Shown: positions 24,805 to 35,853, numbered from the stretch's first letter. The stretch: 64,000 nt of DNA from Polytrichum commune (GCA_950295325.1 OX485805.1:28323501-28387500); one strand, 5' to 3'. Numbers and translations are program-made. The notes: generated from the letters alone by a model not told the origin.

Positions 24805-26133
24805 GGTGTATGTAAGGGCACTGAATTGACCGAAAATATGCTAATGTAAATTGGTACCTACCTCAGTGCACGTGGACGGTGACGGTACAAGCAAGGCATT
24901 TTGTAGATATATACAAATTCAAGCTCTTTTCGTCTCTCTCTCTTTAATTCAACTAGACAGTTTCATAAATTCAGCAAAATTGAAAATAAGTGACACCAAG
25001 AGACTTACAAATGACAATAAAAATGATGGGGCTTTTTAGTGTCTCACTGTGATATAGTATTATATAATCATGCGCATTTTTGAACTCAAGATGGCTTGGA
25101 GTACATGGCTAATCTGTACATCCAAATTCACACCATGATTTATATGAATATGCAAGTTATGAAGTTGACGGAGTCTTGTCTCTTAGGCCTACACCTATGA
25201 TCGGGGAGAACCGGCAGTTAGTTACGGATGGACCAGTTACGTTTGAGAAACAACCGGTTGAAATTCAAGATTGCGGGAAAATTAGCGATCATTTTAGAGG
25301 AATTTACTAAAACTTCCCCAAGTACTTATAAGAAGGAAGCTGGTGGCCACGCGCACACTGCAGTATGCTTTTGCTGTGCTCTACCTCTGCACAGCGTAGC
25401 TGTCTCATTTCTGCTTGGACATCTTCTACCCCGGCTTCAATGTTCTATGCTTCGCTATTCTTGTTTGAATGTTTTCTTGGGCGCAGTTTGGCCATTTGGA
25501 AAGGGGTGTCCTGTGACATTTTGATTAAGTTGTGCAGTACTAATGTAGTTGCAAATTTGTCATTCCTGCCTTGATATGTAGTTGGAGTTTAGTCATTTTG
25601 TATTTCTTGCGGAACAGAATTATAGTGATTCCCTAGTCAGTTTGTAGTCGTTCTATAGTCGTGTTACAGACATTCTATAATCATGCTATAGTCATTCCAT
25701 AGTCATTATATACTCGTTCTATAGTCATTTTGTACTCCTAAACGTATATGCTAGGGTTTTTTAGTGCCGTTGAAACTTACCCTATATGCAGAATGCTACA
25801 ACGTAGTTTAGGTACGCCTCACATTGATGCGACATAAACAACGACTCTGAGAGCCAGAGCATTCAGCTATGAATTGCGCAAGTTTCGGCGTGTATTGGGT
25901 TTAGGGAGCCGCAATGGTAGGTTGAGAAACTACTGTATGGTGTTGGGGAGGAGAGAGTGGAGGAATTGGGTGAGGGCCGAGGGGAGTAGACGAGGGAGGT
26001 GCGAGGTAATTAGGTTGATTTGTGCCGCGGTAAAAACGCAGAGAGTGAAAACTGTTTGAATAGATAGAAAGGGTGAAAGGCTGAGAGGGTAGCAGTTTAG
26101 GGGTGAGGGTAGTGTGAGTTAGTGTTTGCATAC
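24805..26133. promoter_or_regulatory. Divergent intergenic region of the CACTA element
   Basis: Head-to-head spacer between the TNP2-type start (24804) and the TNPA-type start (26134), so it should contain both promoters. A cluster of 'tatagtcatt'-type motifs at about 25590-25740 is the reverse complement of the TGACTA motifs found subterminally. No single promoter element can be fixed. A plus-strand open frame at 25874-26059 is probably leader sequence. Confidence 0.45.
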
Positions 26134-29069
26134 ATGGGTGGTTCTGCAGATGTTGTGGAGCACAGCTTGAACTCTGTGCAGTCCCCTTTAAAACCTCGCA
26201 ACAATGAAGGATCAAAAAGAGGGGAGAGTAGTCATACCTTTGCCGTAGAGGGAGGTGAAGCCGCACTCAAAGGGGACTACGAGCTCGCCCGCGATAGACG
26301 GGTAGCCGCGTTGCAGGAGTACCTCAAGCCAGTGAAGACTGCGGCCACAGCACTGTAAGCATCTCCAACACTTGTCTCTTGTGCTATTCTTGATTCTTGT
26401 CGTATTCGCTGGTGTGCGTGGGCTACTATAGTGTAGTCAATGTGTATGTAAGTGTGTATGTAACTTAAGTGTGTATGTAATTGTGCACAGAAGTGTGTAT
26501 ACTTCCTGTGCACTTAGGGTGAGCAGCTAGTCTTGCATGTGTAATGATGCTTCTCCGAGGTTTATGTGCACTCACACTTGTAATTAGGTTTAATTTTCAA
26601 ATATGCGCGGAGCAGCTGCATTTAGCATAGTAATTTTTTAGTGATCGCAAGAGCCTAGGTTTAGGTGCGATTAACGGGGGGGTGAACACGTGGACGGTGG
26701 AGATTTCGTCTCTCTCCCAGACGTCCACGAGTGTGCAGAACACACGCCCGTCTGTGGCCCTCCCACTTCTCTTGCTGCACGTACCTCCTCGCTGTGGGAG
26801 CGTGCTTTCCTCAGGCACGTGAATCCATGGCTTAGGGTTTAGTGCTAGCTGAAGATAGTTTAGGGTTTAGTGCTAGCTGAAGGTGGGTTGGTTGTGAAGC
26901 AGGCGTGATTTGTGCACCACACCAAACCCCCGAGTACGCCGTGAATCCGCATCGAACCCATTGATGCCCCCGCGCAGGAGCAACAGAGCTTGCGTTGCAA
27001 AGAAGGGTACAGAGGGTGGCCCTTCTTAAATGCCGCGCGCCGAGGAAGCAGACGAGTCTAAGACGGAGGATGAGTACATCCCAGGTAACTCTCCCACTTT
27101 TTCTCCATTGCTCGAATTTGGATTTGGGTGGGTTCCATGTTGAAGGGTTTTGTTGGGCATGTAATCTTGCTTGAATCCTTGTATGCTTGGGCACTGACTT
27201 GCTTTATATTGCTCACTGACTTGTTTTTTTCCATAGCCTACTCACTGGATGTGCATACTTGTCTAGGGTTTAGTCACAAGTCTAGGGTGAGAGCTTCTCG
27301 ATTATAGTTTGGGATTTCATTCCCGTCTGACTCAAACTTCCTTCGAAAATCCGTCGCTTTCTTCAAGAAATAATCATTTTAAATTGCGACGGCCTTTGCC
27401 CACCTCTTGACCTTCAGCCATAGTGTAAAGCGCCCCTGATGGATGTGATCCATGTGTAGAATAATAAAAAGGTAGAGCATAGTCCCAAACTTGCCTTTTC
27501 GCGCATCTGAATACCTCACAAGTTTTGTTAGGTGATCATAGCTTGAATAGTTCAACTAGGAGGCTGAAAGATATTGCCGTTTCTTCAATTTGTGCACTTG
27601 GACAAGCACATCTACGTTAGGTTAGGTGGTTATGGAAAGACATCTCCCTCGTTTCTGGCTTTCTTTTTTTAAAGAATTTTCTGGAAGTGGGTCTTCAGGA
27701 GGCTAGCTAGTGGCGCTTGTTGCAAGTCACAGTGCAGTTGGACTTGTGATTCTTGAAGATTTCACAATGTAGGGAGTTTCCAGCTTCGACCACGCCTCGC
27801 ACCTGTAAATGTATTGAGTTGAAAGCAAAGTGCTTGTAATGTTGTGAGCAATTCTGCTAAGTCACAATTGACGTTGGATTTCTAGTAACCTCTGATCAAG
27901 CTCTTACAATTTACACACCTTGAACTTTCCGAGTTATATCTGAATTTTGCAACCAGGTAGGGCGAATTCAAAAGCTTGGCACCCCTGGGATCCACATCCT
28001 TCTTGCCGGCCACCATTCGGCGGTAGGATGGGGGACCGCATGTATTTTATCAGTTCACAACCCTAGAAAAAGCTGGGTTAGATTTTCCTCATAGCTAGCT
28101 TTTTAAGCTATTTCCTAACGACTAAGCTTTTTCCCTTATGACGAGTACTCTATTCCTTCGTTCTCACAAGTCTCATGCGAGAGCCCATGTCTTTATTGTT
28201 GTCTTATGTGCATGTGATCAGCATGTAGGGCCCAAATATGATGTTTTATGTTTCGATGTGAAATCACACTTTCGGGTCCTTTCAGGTAGGAGATTCCCTG
28301 TTGAATCACAAGTCTTGAAACTCCACAGTCTTGAAATTGCCTGCAGGCTTGAACTTCAACCGGTTCTGCCACATGTGAGCAGATGATGCATAGGGGTTAC
28401 AAATCAGCTTTCCTTGTTGTAAAGTTCGAATGGGCTTAGAGTTTTCTACATCAAGAATTCCTGGATCCCTGTTTTACTATTAAGTTCATAGAAGACACGT
28501 CTGCACCTCTGTGCTGGTACTGTAGTCGATAAACAGGTTGGACACTTTGGTCTTGAAATGCTAATTTCGTGAAGATTCTCTCATAGAAAGTGACATGTTG
28601 TGCTTTGCTCAAAATCTGAATAAATATGTACCCCTAAAAACTAAAATCTAATGATCCAATTAGTGCTAACCTGAATAGATCTAAAGTGTATTTAGGAAGC
28701 TAGCTGTGTGTTGTTGACATCATCACATGTTGCTTCTATTAGTATTTGAAACATGCCACATAGGGAGATACTTCTCAAATGCAACTGAGGGCCTAGTTTC
28801 GTTCCTTGAAGTAGATTAGCGCTTGTATGAATTAGGAATGTTGCTTGTTATTAAAGTGAAGATTCTTGTGGTCTGGTTCCTCGCATTCCTTCGCTGCATT
28901 GTGAAAATCTAACTTGCTGGAAATTGCAGACTGCTCTGAGGACTCTGAGTCTGTACACGAAGACGCTCATGCTCTGGCTGGTGAAAGTGCTACAAAGCGA
29001 AAACGAGCCCGAAAAATTTTTAGGTCTCCAGATAAAAAGGTACGTGTTAAGGGATTGCCTAAAAATCTT

Positions 29070-29190
29070 GCAGTGATTTTGCAGTTGGTTTGCAGTTGGT
29101 TTGCAGTTGGTTTGCAGTTAGTTTGTAGTCAATCGGCAGTAATTTTAAAGTTAATTTGCAGTCAGGGTGCAATAATTTTGCAGTTAGTAA
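29070..29190 (+). repeat. Short tandem repeat in TNPA intron 3
   Basis: A 12-bp unit 'tttgcagttggt' is repeated about four times, then decays into 'gcagtaattt'-type variants. It lies directly after the splice donor of exon 3 (29039). Confidence 0.85.
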
Positions 29191-30289
29191 TTCATCAATT
29201 GTGTGTCATTTGCTAAGTGTATAAACATATATATTAGCTTCAACCATTATATACACCATTATACACCCATAACTAATCCTTTGATGTGGTGTGTGTTAGG
29301 TTGCAGCACAACAAGTTCACCACTCCACAGCACCATCAACACAGAATCAATGGCCCCCCAATTGGCACCAACCACCGTGGATGCAACAGCCACATGGGTC
29401 CACTCATCACTGCTACCAACCATACCCTACCCATCCGGGGCCATGTTGCCAACCATACCCCAACCACTGGATTCCCCCGCCAGCACCTGCGGAAGAACAC
29501 CATCAAAATCAGTCTAAGGTAAAGGCAGAGAGTGAAGCAAGAGCGACACGGAGAGCCAGTAGGAAGGAGGCAGAAACAAATGTGGATTTGAGGCGTTCTG
29601 GAGGCCAAAAACCGTATACACTGAGAGTGAAAGTCGGTGGCGGCATAGATGGCGGTTGTGAAGGAAAAAATGCCTTTGATGAGGCGCTCCGCAGTCTAGT
29701 TCCTCGAATTTTGGATGTAAGCGTACTAAAGTGGAAGTTCCAGCATCCTAGCTCTGTGGAGAAGCTGAGGTCTGCCATAGACAATGAGTTTGAGTATGTG
29801 GGACATAGGCTTTCAGATATGGGCTTCAAAGATGCAGTCAAAAGACAGATGAAAACAGAGAGGGCCAAAATGAAAGGATGGTATATGTCTGGCAAAAAAG
29901 AATGCCCAGTTTTCATTGAACCAGATCAATGGGCACAGCTATGTAAATATTGGTCGGCGCCCGAGACAGAACAAAAGGCGCAGATGATGGCGAAAGCAAG
30001 GCAGCAAGTGAAGAACACCTCGAATGTGGGGAGGACTGGAAGGGCTGGAAAAGAGGCACAATTGGTAAGTAACCTAACAACTCCATAGCTTGCAATTCTC
30101 TTTGTACATTTATTAAATCCCATTTGAGCTGACGGTGCTAAGGTGCATTGCTATGACAGCGGAGGAAGAGGCAAAGGAGCCCAGGGATTACTGAAATCGC
30201 GGAAGATCTCCAAGAGTCTGAGCAGACTGGAGCTTGTACATCTGTAAGTATTGAGACACACATGCCTAAGTATTTTGGGTGTCTTGGGG

Positions 30290-30855
30290 TTATGTTCATT
30301 TCTTGCAAGGGTTATATATGCCAGTTCATTTCTTGCTCGGGTAAATGTAGTCAGTTCATTGATTGCAAGGGTCATTCCCATGTGTTCATTTATTGTCAGG
30401 ATTATATATGTCTGGGTTGCAGCATCAGTCATTCATAATTCCATGACTGCCACTGTGAACTGACGCTGAACTTGTGGGTATATTGCTTTCATTCTTGAAT
30501 TGAGTCAATTTCTGTTAGTCTGCAGTAAGTGAGTGGTCATATAGGTGGGTTAATATAGTCAGTAGATTTCTTGCAAGCCTTATATATGTCAGTTCATTTC
30601 TTTGCTTGGGTTAATGTAGCCACATTCATTTTATGCAAGGGTCATTTCTTATGTTCATTTATTGCACAGATGACATTTGTCTTAGTCGCAGTATCACTCA
30701 TTCCTAATTTACAGACTGCCATTGTGAACTTCTGGGTGCAGGCTAGGTTTTTCAATTGAGCTGATGTAGTATATTGCTTTCATTCTTGAATTGAGTCAAT
30801 TTCTGTTAGTCTGCAGTAAGTGAGTGGTCATATAGTTGGGTTAATCTAGTCAGTT
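30290..30855 (+). repeat. ~290-bp tandem duplication in TNPA intron 5
   Basis: Two successive units, with the block 'tattgctttcattcttgaat' and about 60 following bases nearly identical at 30480 and 30771. Within each unit 'cagttcatttcttgc...ggtta' is itself repeated. It contributes to the unusual length of the ~1-kb intron and has no coding role. Confidence 0.8.
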
Positions 30856-32035
30856 CATAGTCATAATGTTGGGTTAATGTAGTCAGTTCACAGCCATATT
30901 GCTGTAATCTTGTAGTAATTTCACAGTCATATATGTTGGGTTAATGTGGTAAGTTTTAGTCATATTGCTGTAATTTTGTAGTAATGTCACATTCATATAA
31001 GTTGAGTTTACCTTACGTCACATGCTAGGTTAATGCTGCAAGAGCAGTCAACTCAAATGTATTAACATACTAATGCATCCACCTGAATCCATGGTTGTCA
31101 GTATGTAGGCTGAGATGTAGCAGCATTCTGCCCTATGGTTGTGTTTATGCTGGATCTTAGCTGCATTCATGTGCAATTCTTCAACATCCAGCATATTTAT
31201 TTTGAACCCCTCTAAATCATGTATGGTGGGTATGTGCACAGCAAGGGGTTTCCGGGAGGCTGTCAACACGGATGAGCATGGTTGAGAGCACGCAAAACAA
31301 GTTCAAGCAGCAGTTATCCGACCTCGTGCACACGTCTCAACAAAACACCGTCGTCCTCAATAACCTTTCATCAATGTTCGCCATCATGATGGAGAAAATA
31401 GGAAACCCAGTGACTGGATGCGACCCGAAGTCACCTACACCCCAAAACACTAACTCCCATATGCCTAGTTCAGAACCGATTTTGAATTCATGGGATGGTA
31501 GTCCAGGTGACACCACCCTAAACCCAATGTCCAAGGTGATTGAATCTGAGGCTCCCACTAATGTGCCTAAGTTGAATAGGGAGGGTGTGATGGGTGGTGG
31601 TAGGAGTGCGGAGGTTGCTAGCGAGGTAGGCGCTAGCAAGGTAGTGGGATTAGAGGCACTTGAGACTCTTGCAGGTGCAATCATGGAAGGTGAAGCTGCA
31701 GCGGTTGGGGAGCCCACTCCCATCCAAGCTAATGGGAAGGAAGGCCTTGATGTTTGTGCAAAGATTGCAGGGAGTGATACGCTCATAGAGGGACGTGGTG
31801 ATGGTGAGACTATGATTGCATTGGCCGTGGAGGGTGGGAGTGGAGGGTCAGCCAATGGAGAAGGTAGGTGCGTAGTAAGTGAGAATGTGGAAATGGCTCC
31901 GCCATTGTCACCTCGGAAAAAAGTTACTCCCACTAAACCAAGGCGGAAAATAAGCCAAATTCCCCTAACAGAGTAGGTGGTAGTGGCAGTCAATCGGCTC
32001 ATCCAACAGATCAGGTGAGCAGTGACATTGAGAGA

Positions 32036-32749
32036 ATGGGTACCAACTTTCCAGTTAAGTTATTGATTTTTAATGTCCATGGCACGCTTTTAGATTGCAG
32101 TCTTTTGACGGAGCCAAATCCTAACACGTCAATCCGTGTGACTACGCGGTCCTTGACACGACGGATGGTGTTTAGGCCATGGCTTGTTGAATTCATAGAC
32201 AAATGCTTTAGAAATTTTAGAGTTGCTTTTTGGGGAATCAAGAGCACATCAAACATGGAAGATGTTGTGGCTTCGATGTTGCGGAAGTTTAATGGCTTGG
32301 GTAGCCACAAACCTGTGTTCATATGGTCAGCAAAGGAATGTGAGGAAGTTAGTGAGAATGTTGGGGCGTCAAGGTGGAAGAAACCATTGTCCAAAGTGTG
32401 GGAGATGTGGCCAGAATGGAATGAGGGCAATACAGTGATCATCGACCACCACCGAGCTATGGTGGAGTGCAATCCAGTTGCGAACATCATTATCCCGCCT
32501 CCATTCTATGTGGAAGACATCACAAAGCTTGCAGATGATAACAATTACCTGAGATTTGGTTTGTGGCCTCTTTTGAAAGGCCTAGTTGATAGTCTTGATG
32601 TTCACAAACATGGCAGTGTGTTGCCTAATTCGAAGCAGGCAATTGGGGATCATTCGCAAAATGTACAAGCGGGTGGGAGGACAACGAGGAGCTCAAAGCT
32701 GAAACTTGCAGACACATCCTTGTCGGGGCATCCTCCGTTGTCAGGTTAG
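32036..32749 (+). CDS. NIF/FCP1-like HAD phosphatase domain frame inside CACTA
   Basis: An open frame from ATG 32036 to TAG 32747-32749 (237 residues). It begins with a HAD/NLI-interacting-factor-like core ('VKLLIFNVHGTLLDC', 'FRPWLVEFIDKCFRNFRVAFW', 'KPLSKVWEMWPEWNEGNT', 'IIPPPFY') and continues through a Leu-rich C-terminal helix region. Active members of this plant family use DxDx in motif I and a D-D pair near the 'LLIDDS' motif; here these are NVHG and IDHH, so the catalytic aspartates are lost. The frame is +2 relative to the upstream coil of exon 6. It can join exon 7 in frame if the acceptor at 'acaag' (ending 32856) is used instead of the one ten bases upstream. A captured host gene fragment is the likeliest origin; phosphatase activity is unlikely. 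Confidence 0.65.
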   Translation: MGTNFPVKLLIFNVHGTLLDCSLLTEPNPNTSIRVTTRSLTRRMVFRPWLVEFIDKCFRNFRVAFWGIKSTSNMEDVVASMLRKFNGLGSHKPVFIWSAKECEEVSENVGASRWKKPLSKVWEMWPEWNEGNTVIIDHHRAMVECNPVANIIIPPPFYVEDITKLADDNNYLRFGLWPLLKGLVDSLDVHKHGSVLPNSKQAIGDHSQNVQAGGRTTRSSKLKLADTSLSGHPPLSG

Positions 32750-33529
32750 GGGAGTTGTGAACTACTGGTTCACACTTTGCAATGTCCCCTTGCCTATGTT
32801 CACATTGAATTCACTAATGGGCTTTATATATTGGATTTGAGCGCAGGCAAAACAAGGGAAGGAGCGTCGAACAAGGACGGTGAAAGCACTTGACAACGCG
32901 TTGATTGAAGGACCAAATGTGCATCGGGTAAGTACTTAACTCCAACTTGATTGATTTATAGGTTCCGAAGGTTGAATTTATTTTTGTTGCATAATTTGCA
33001 AGTCCCTTGACATGTTGCGTGTTGCGGATGTTGGGCTGGGGCAGTTTACTATTGGCCAAGTTGTGCACTTGATGAATTTCAAGAGTCTGCGGCAAGTAGT
33101 GGCATTAGGAACTGTTAGTGGTGTGGGGGGGGTAGATAAATTTCATTTCAAACCAATTCCCCACTCGTTCTACAAGGTTGATGTTACACAAGTACAAGTA
33201 GGTGATGCCCCTCTCATGCATCCACATCCAGAAGGGGATCAAATAGTTGTTGCTGATGTGATAGGAGGCAGTGTGATATGGAGCCAGAAGCATATGAAGG
33301 CTTAGTAAATGTTTCAGCATAGCAAACATGTATAGAAGGTACTAGACTGAAGGGGCTAGGGTTGCCAGAGGATACTGAATGGAGCAACATAGTGTTACAG
33401 AAACCAATGTTACAGTGCACATTCCTTAGGCAATTTTGATAAGTCAGGTGGCACTTGTTGTAAGTGTCCAACCACGCTTTATTGCACATATAACACTAAA
33501 AGCGGATACCTGAATGTATGACTCAATTT

Positions 33530-33970
33530 TTGAAGCAATGTAATCATACATGACAACCTCTATAACTATATTCGATGCATGACTATTCTATGACTGTATT
33601 CAATGTATGTGTATGGAATGTAGGACTACTCTATGACTATATCCAATGTATGACTACTCGAGTGTATGACTACTATATGACTGCATTCAATGATTACTAT
33701 ATGACTATACCCAAAAACCAATTTATGACTATCAATGACTACTCTATGACTAAGTAATGGCCACTCTATGACCAACAACGACTACTCTTTTACTATAAGT
33801 ATAAACCACTCTATGACTAACAATGACTACTGTATGATTACTGTATGATTACTGTATGACTACTTCATGACTACTGTTTGACTACTGTATGACTACATGT
33901 GTGACTAATGAAAGAGTACAATATGACTATAATGAATGACTAGTGTATGACTACTACGAAGTCCACCTGG
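33530..33970 (+). repeat. CACTA right subterminal array of TATGACTA motifs
   Basis: More than twenty TGACTA-type hexamers (mostly 'tatgactac') at 8-20-bp spacing in one orientation, starting after the TNPA-type stop. This is a typical subterminal repetitive region and a candidate binding array for the element's TNPA-type protein. Confidence 0.85.
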
Positions 33971-34340
33971 CACTATTGGCAGCTACGTGGCAGCATCTCC
34001 AAGTGGGACATGGCCATATCACCAAAGATGATGTGGCATGCAATTCACGGCATGCTGCCACGTGTATGCTACGTGGCAAATAAATACTTGTATCCAACTA
34101 GAGAATGACTACACATTTTCACACGTGGCATTATGCGAATGTTACGGTTTTGCCACATGTAAATATGACATAATGACACGTGGATGAAGCTCACATAGCC
34201 CCATGTTAATGCCACATCCTCGAAGGCCCTGCCACATAGATGGTGACAAGGATGCCATCATGGCGGCCTAGTCAGCAAGTGGCTACCACGTCGGAGCCAC
34301 GTGGCTAATGAGCTTCATCCGTGCTCTATTTGGATGAAGT
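33960..34340. repeat. Cluster of CACGTGG-type motifs in CACTA right end
   Basis: 'gctacgtggc', 'gccacgtg', 'acacgtggc', 'gacacgtgg', 'gccacgtggc' and 'gccacat' variants recur about a dozen times in both orientations, between the TGACTA array and the right terminus. They are either a second subterminal binding motif or remnants of an older repeat; they coincide with the plant G-box core CACGTG. Confidence 0.55.
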
Positions 34341-35035
34341 TGACGTGGAGTCCATGTCATGTCCACAATCACTATATGTCCGTTACAACTTGTCCATAAT
34401 AACTAAAAAATTTACAGTCATTCTTGTCCTTTATTACTTGTTTTAGAGTATTAAACACAGTTGTTTATTGCTGAAATTCTTCTAGTGTAGCCGTGAAGCA
34501 TAATGCTTCTCCCACTCTGCTAGGACCTTAGGACGACCTCCTTTAGACAATGCTACACTCGTAGGAAGCCTCTTTCTCACTCTATTAACTGTAGATTGTG
34601 CCAAACCCACACTCTTTGCAATCTCTCTACTACTCCCCTTCTCTATCAAGGCTACAATATTTTTCTCTTTCTCTTGTGAAATAGGTCTCATCTTTCTATA
34701 CAACCTCCACAAAGCCACAAGAAGTATTCAACAAGATACACGCGAAACCCTCAAATTTTCTTTGACTCAAAACGATGAAGAAACAAGAAAATGAGAGCTC
34801 TCAAAGAAGGTAGCAAGCAACGCCTCAAAAACTAAGTGTATGCGATGTCGATGTCTCTCTTCCTCTCACCGAAACCCTAGTGAAGATGATGACATCACCA
34901 TGCCATCATTTGAAAGTCAACTTCTAGTTCTTTTACAATTACATTTTACATTTTCTAAATATATCATTATCTTTTTATGAAATGCCCTTGAAAAACCTTG
35001 TTTGATGCATAGACTTGGTTTTTGGAGTCACTGTA

Positions 35036-35853
35036 ATTAGGCATATAAAAACCTCAATTTCTAAAATACGGGGCCCTCATGAATCCCATCATTCAAATGT
35101 TGGAAAGTAAGATTCTCATTGGTTGTCCCTTAGGATTGCAACAATATGATCTTCTGATTTATTGTATTGAAAAGAGTTTTTTTCCCAACATCTTCATTCT
35201 AAAGTTGGCATCCACGTACAAGTGACCGCTCATTCAAAAAGTATTTGATGATAGTGAGCTCAATTGCCCCCAACATGAAAGGCGGTATGGAAGTCCCAAG
35301 TTCATTGGAATACACCCCATGACAACCAAAGGCTAACCTTTCATGGGGTTGTTCTCATGCCCCAAAATCAGGGTCTGCTTATGCTGAAGTCCCCCTTAAA
35401 TTGGGCTAAGTTGTTCCCTTATTCTTGTAATCTTGAAGTCTAGTTGATGAAAAATCTCGGTTGGAGTTGCCACATGCCTCCATTGCAAACCTCCAATCTA
35501 CAATGTGGCCCACGTAGGGAGATATTCACCAAAGACAAGTGGCTTATATAAGTATATTTTTTCCTTGCGTACGGCCACTACATGGCTCAACATTGTTATG
35601 TGCATTTTTACATTGGCTAATGCTTTTTTTATTATATAAACTTACATAGATACATGGAGAGCATGTGCGTTGGGGTCCATGAATCTCTCTCATGTATTGG
35701 GGCCTCTAGTGGATCGAGGAGACTTATTTTGTTGTGCCATGCATATTATTATGGATCAAAGTTTTCATGAGGATGCCAAGGAATTTGACTCAAGCCGGGG
35801 CTATCGTAGTAACTTCAAGTGCGGAGGATTTACACCTAAGCTTAGAGGGTGAC
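35036..35853. other. Intergenic, no gene recognised
   Basis: No gene-like frame. One short plus frame (35670-35852) has no recognisable domain. Confidence 0.4.

Larger units (their letters stand above)
26134..33305 (+). pseudogene. CACTA TNPA/Ptta-type transposase gene, damaged
   Basis: Phase-compatible GT-AG exons are 26134-26354, 26978-27084, 28930-29039, 29300-30064, 30160-30243, 31242-about 32744, 32847-32927 and 33003-33305. Exon 1 ends in a charged 'DYELARDRRVAALQEYL' segment typical of the N-terminus of Ptta/En/Spm proteins. Exon 4 has a Gln/His/Pro-rich part, a basic coil, then Transposase_24 (Ptta/En/Spm), with 'LDVSVLKWKFQHP' and 'DQWAQLCKYWSAPE'. Exon 6 begins with a coiled, Gln-rich segment and a low-complexity tail. 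Exon 8 resembles the DUF8039 module of such elements ('VALGTV', 'DAPLMHPHPEG', 'SVIW'). Damage: an in-frame TAA in exon 2 (27027-27029, immediately followed by ATG) and a frame break in exon 6 (TAG at 31974-31976). TNPA-type proteins bind the subterminal motifs. Confidence 0.75.
19701..34487. mobile_element. CACTA (En/Spm, CMC) transposon, 14.8 kb
   Basis: The left end is CTCTAGAAGAAT and the right end is the reverse complement of CACTAGAAGAAT, flanked by the 3-bp duplication TAG (19698-19700 and 34488-34490). It holds a TNP2-type transposase gene on minus (20847-24804), a TNPA/Ptta-type gene on plus (26134-33305) and subterminal arrays of short motifs (19701-20846 and 33306-34487). The insertion interrupts a Tc1-like transposase, which continues in frame on both sides of the TAG. 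The left terminal base pair has changed from CACT to CTCT, which may matter for mobility. Confidence 0.9.
18890..34691 (-). pseudogene. Tc1-like DD34E transposase, split by CACTA insertion
   Basis: The N-terminal part starts at ATG 34691 and runs to the insertion point at about 34488. It carries a helix-turn-helix ('SSREIAKSVGLAQSTVNRVRK') and a GRPK motif. The catalytic part continues at 19700 and runs to about 18890, with Asp in 'VVFSDETN', Asp in 'IIFQQDN' and Glu in 'SPDLNPIEYIW'. There are 34 residues between the last two, so the triad is DD34E. Across the TAG duplication the two halves join in frame ('ASRL' to 'VIVGG'). Two further in-frame stops exist: a TAG shortly after the join (about 19660) and a TGA after 'YASMHD' (18933-18935), beyond which the frame continues to 'AAKGRWTNF'. 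Most family members described in plants are DD39D mariners; DD34E Tc1 types are better known from animals and fungi. Confidence 0.85.
18417..35033 (-). mobile_element. Tc1-like element split by nested insertions
   Basis: The outer ends are inverted repeats of about 28 bp: left CAATGACTCCAAAAACCGAG, right (reverse complement) CAGTGACTCCAAAAACCAAG, both continuing into TCTATGCA. Each end is flanked by TA (18415-18416 and 35034-35035), the Tc1/mariner target duplication. Removing the CACTA element with its TAG duplication and the small hAT-like element with its 8-bp duplication leaves 1585 bp, a normal Tc1 length. An inverted copy of the terminal motif lies inside the left arm (about 18850-18877), with a weaker one inside the right (about 34826-34846). 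The transposase remnant reads on the minus strand, N-terminus on the right of the CACTA insertion and catalytic part on the left. Confidence 0.85.

Noticed and set aside
31337-32002. 221-codon minus-strand frame opposite TNPA exon 6
   Set aside because: Low-complexity Pro/Ser/Leu-rich shadow of the Gly/Glu-rich plus-strand exon; no independent support.
33530-33970. CRISPR-like array
   Set aside because: The repeats are 8-10 bp with irregular spacing, lie in a plant CACTA subterminal region and lack unique spacers of constant size.
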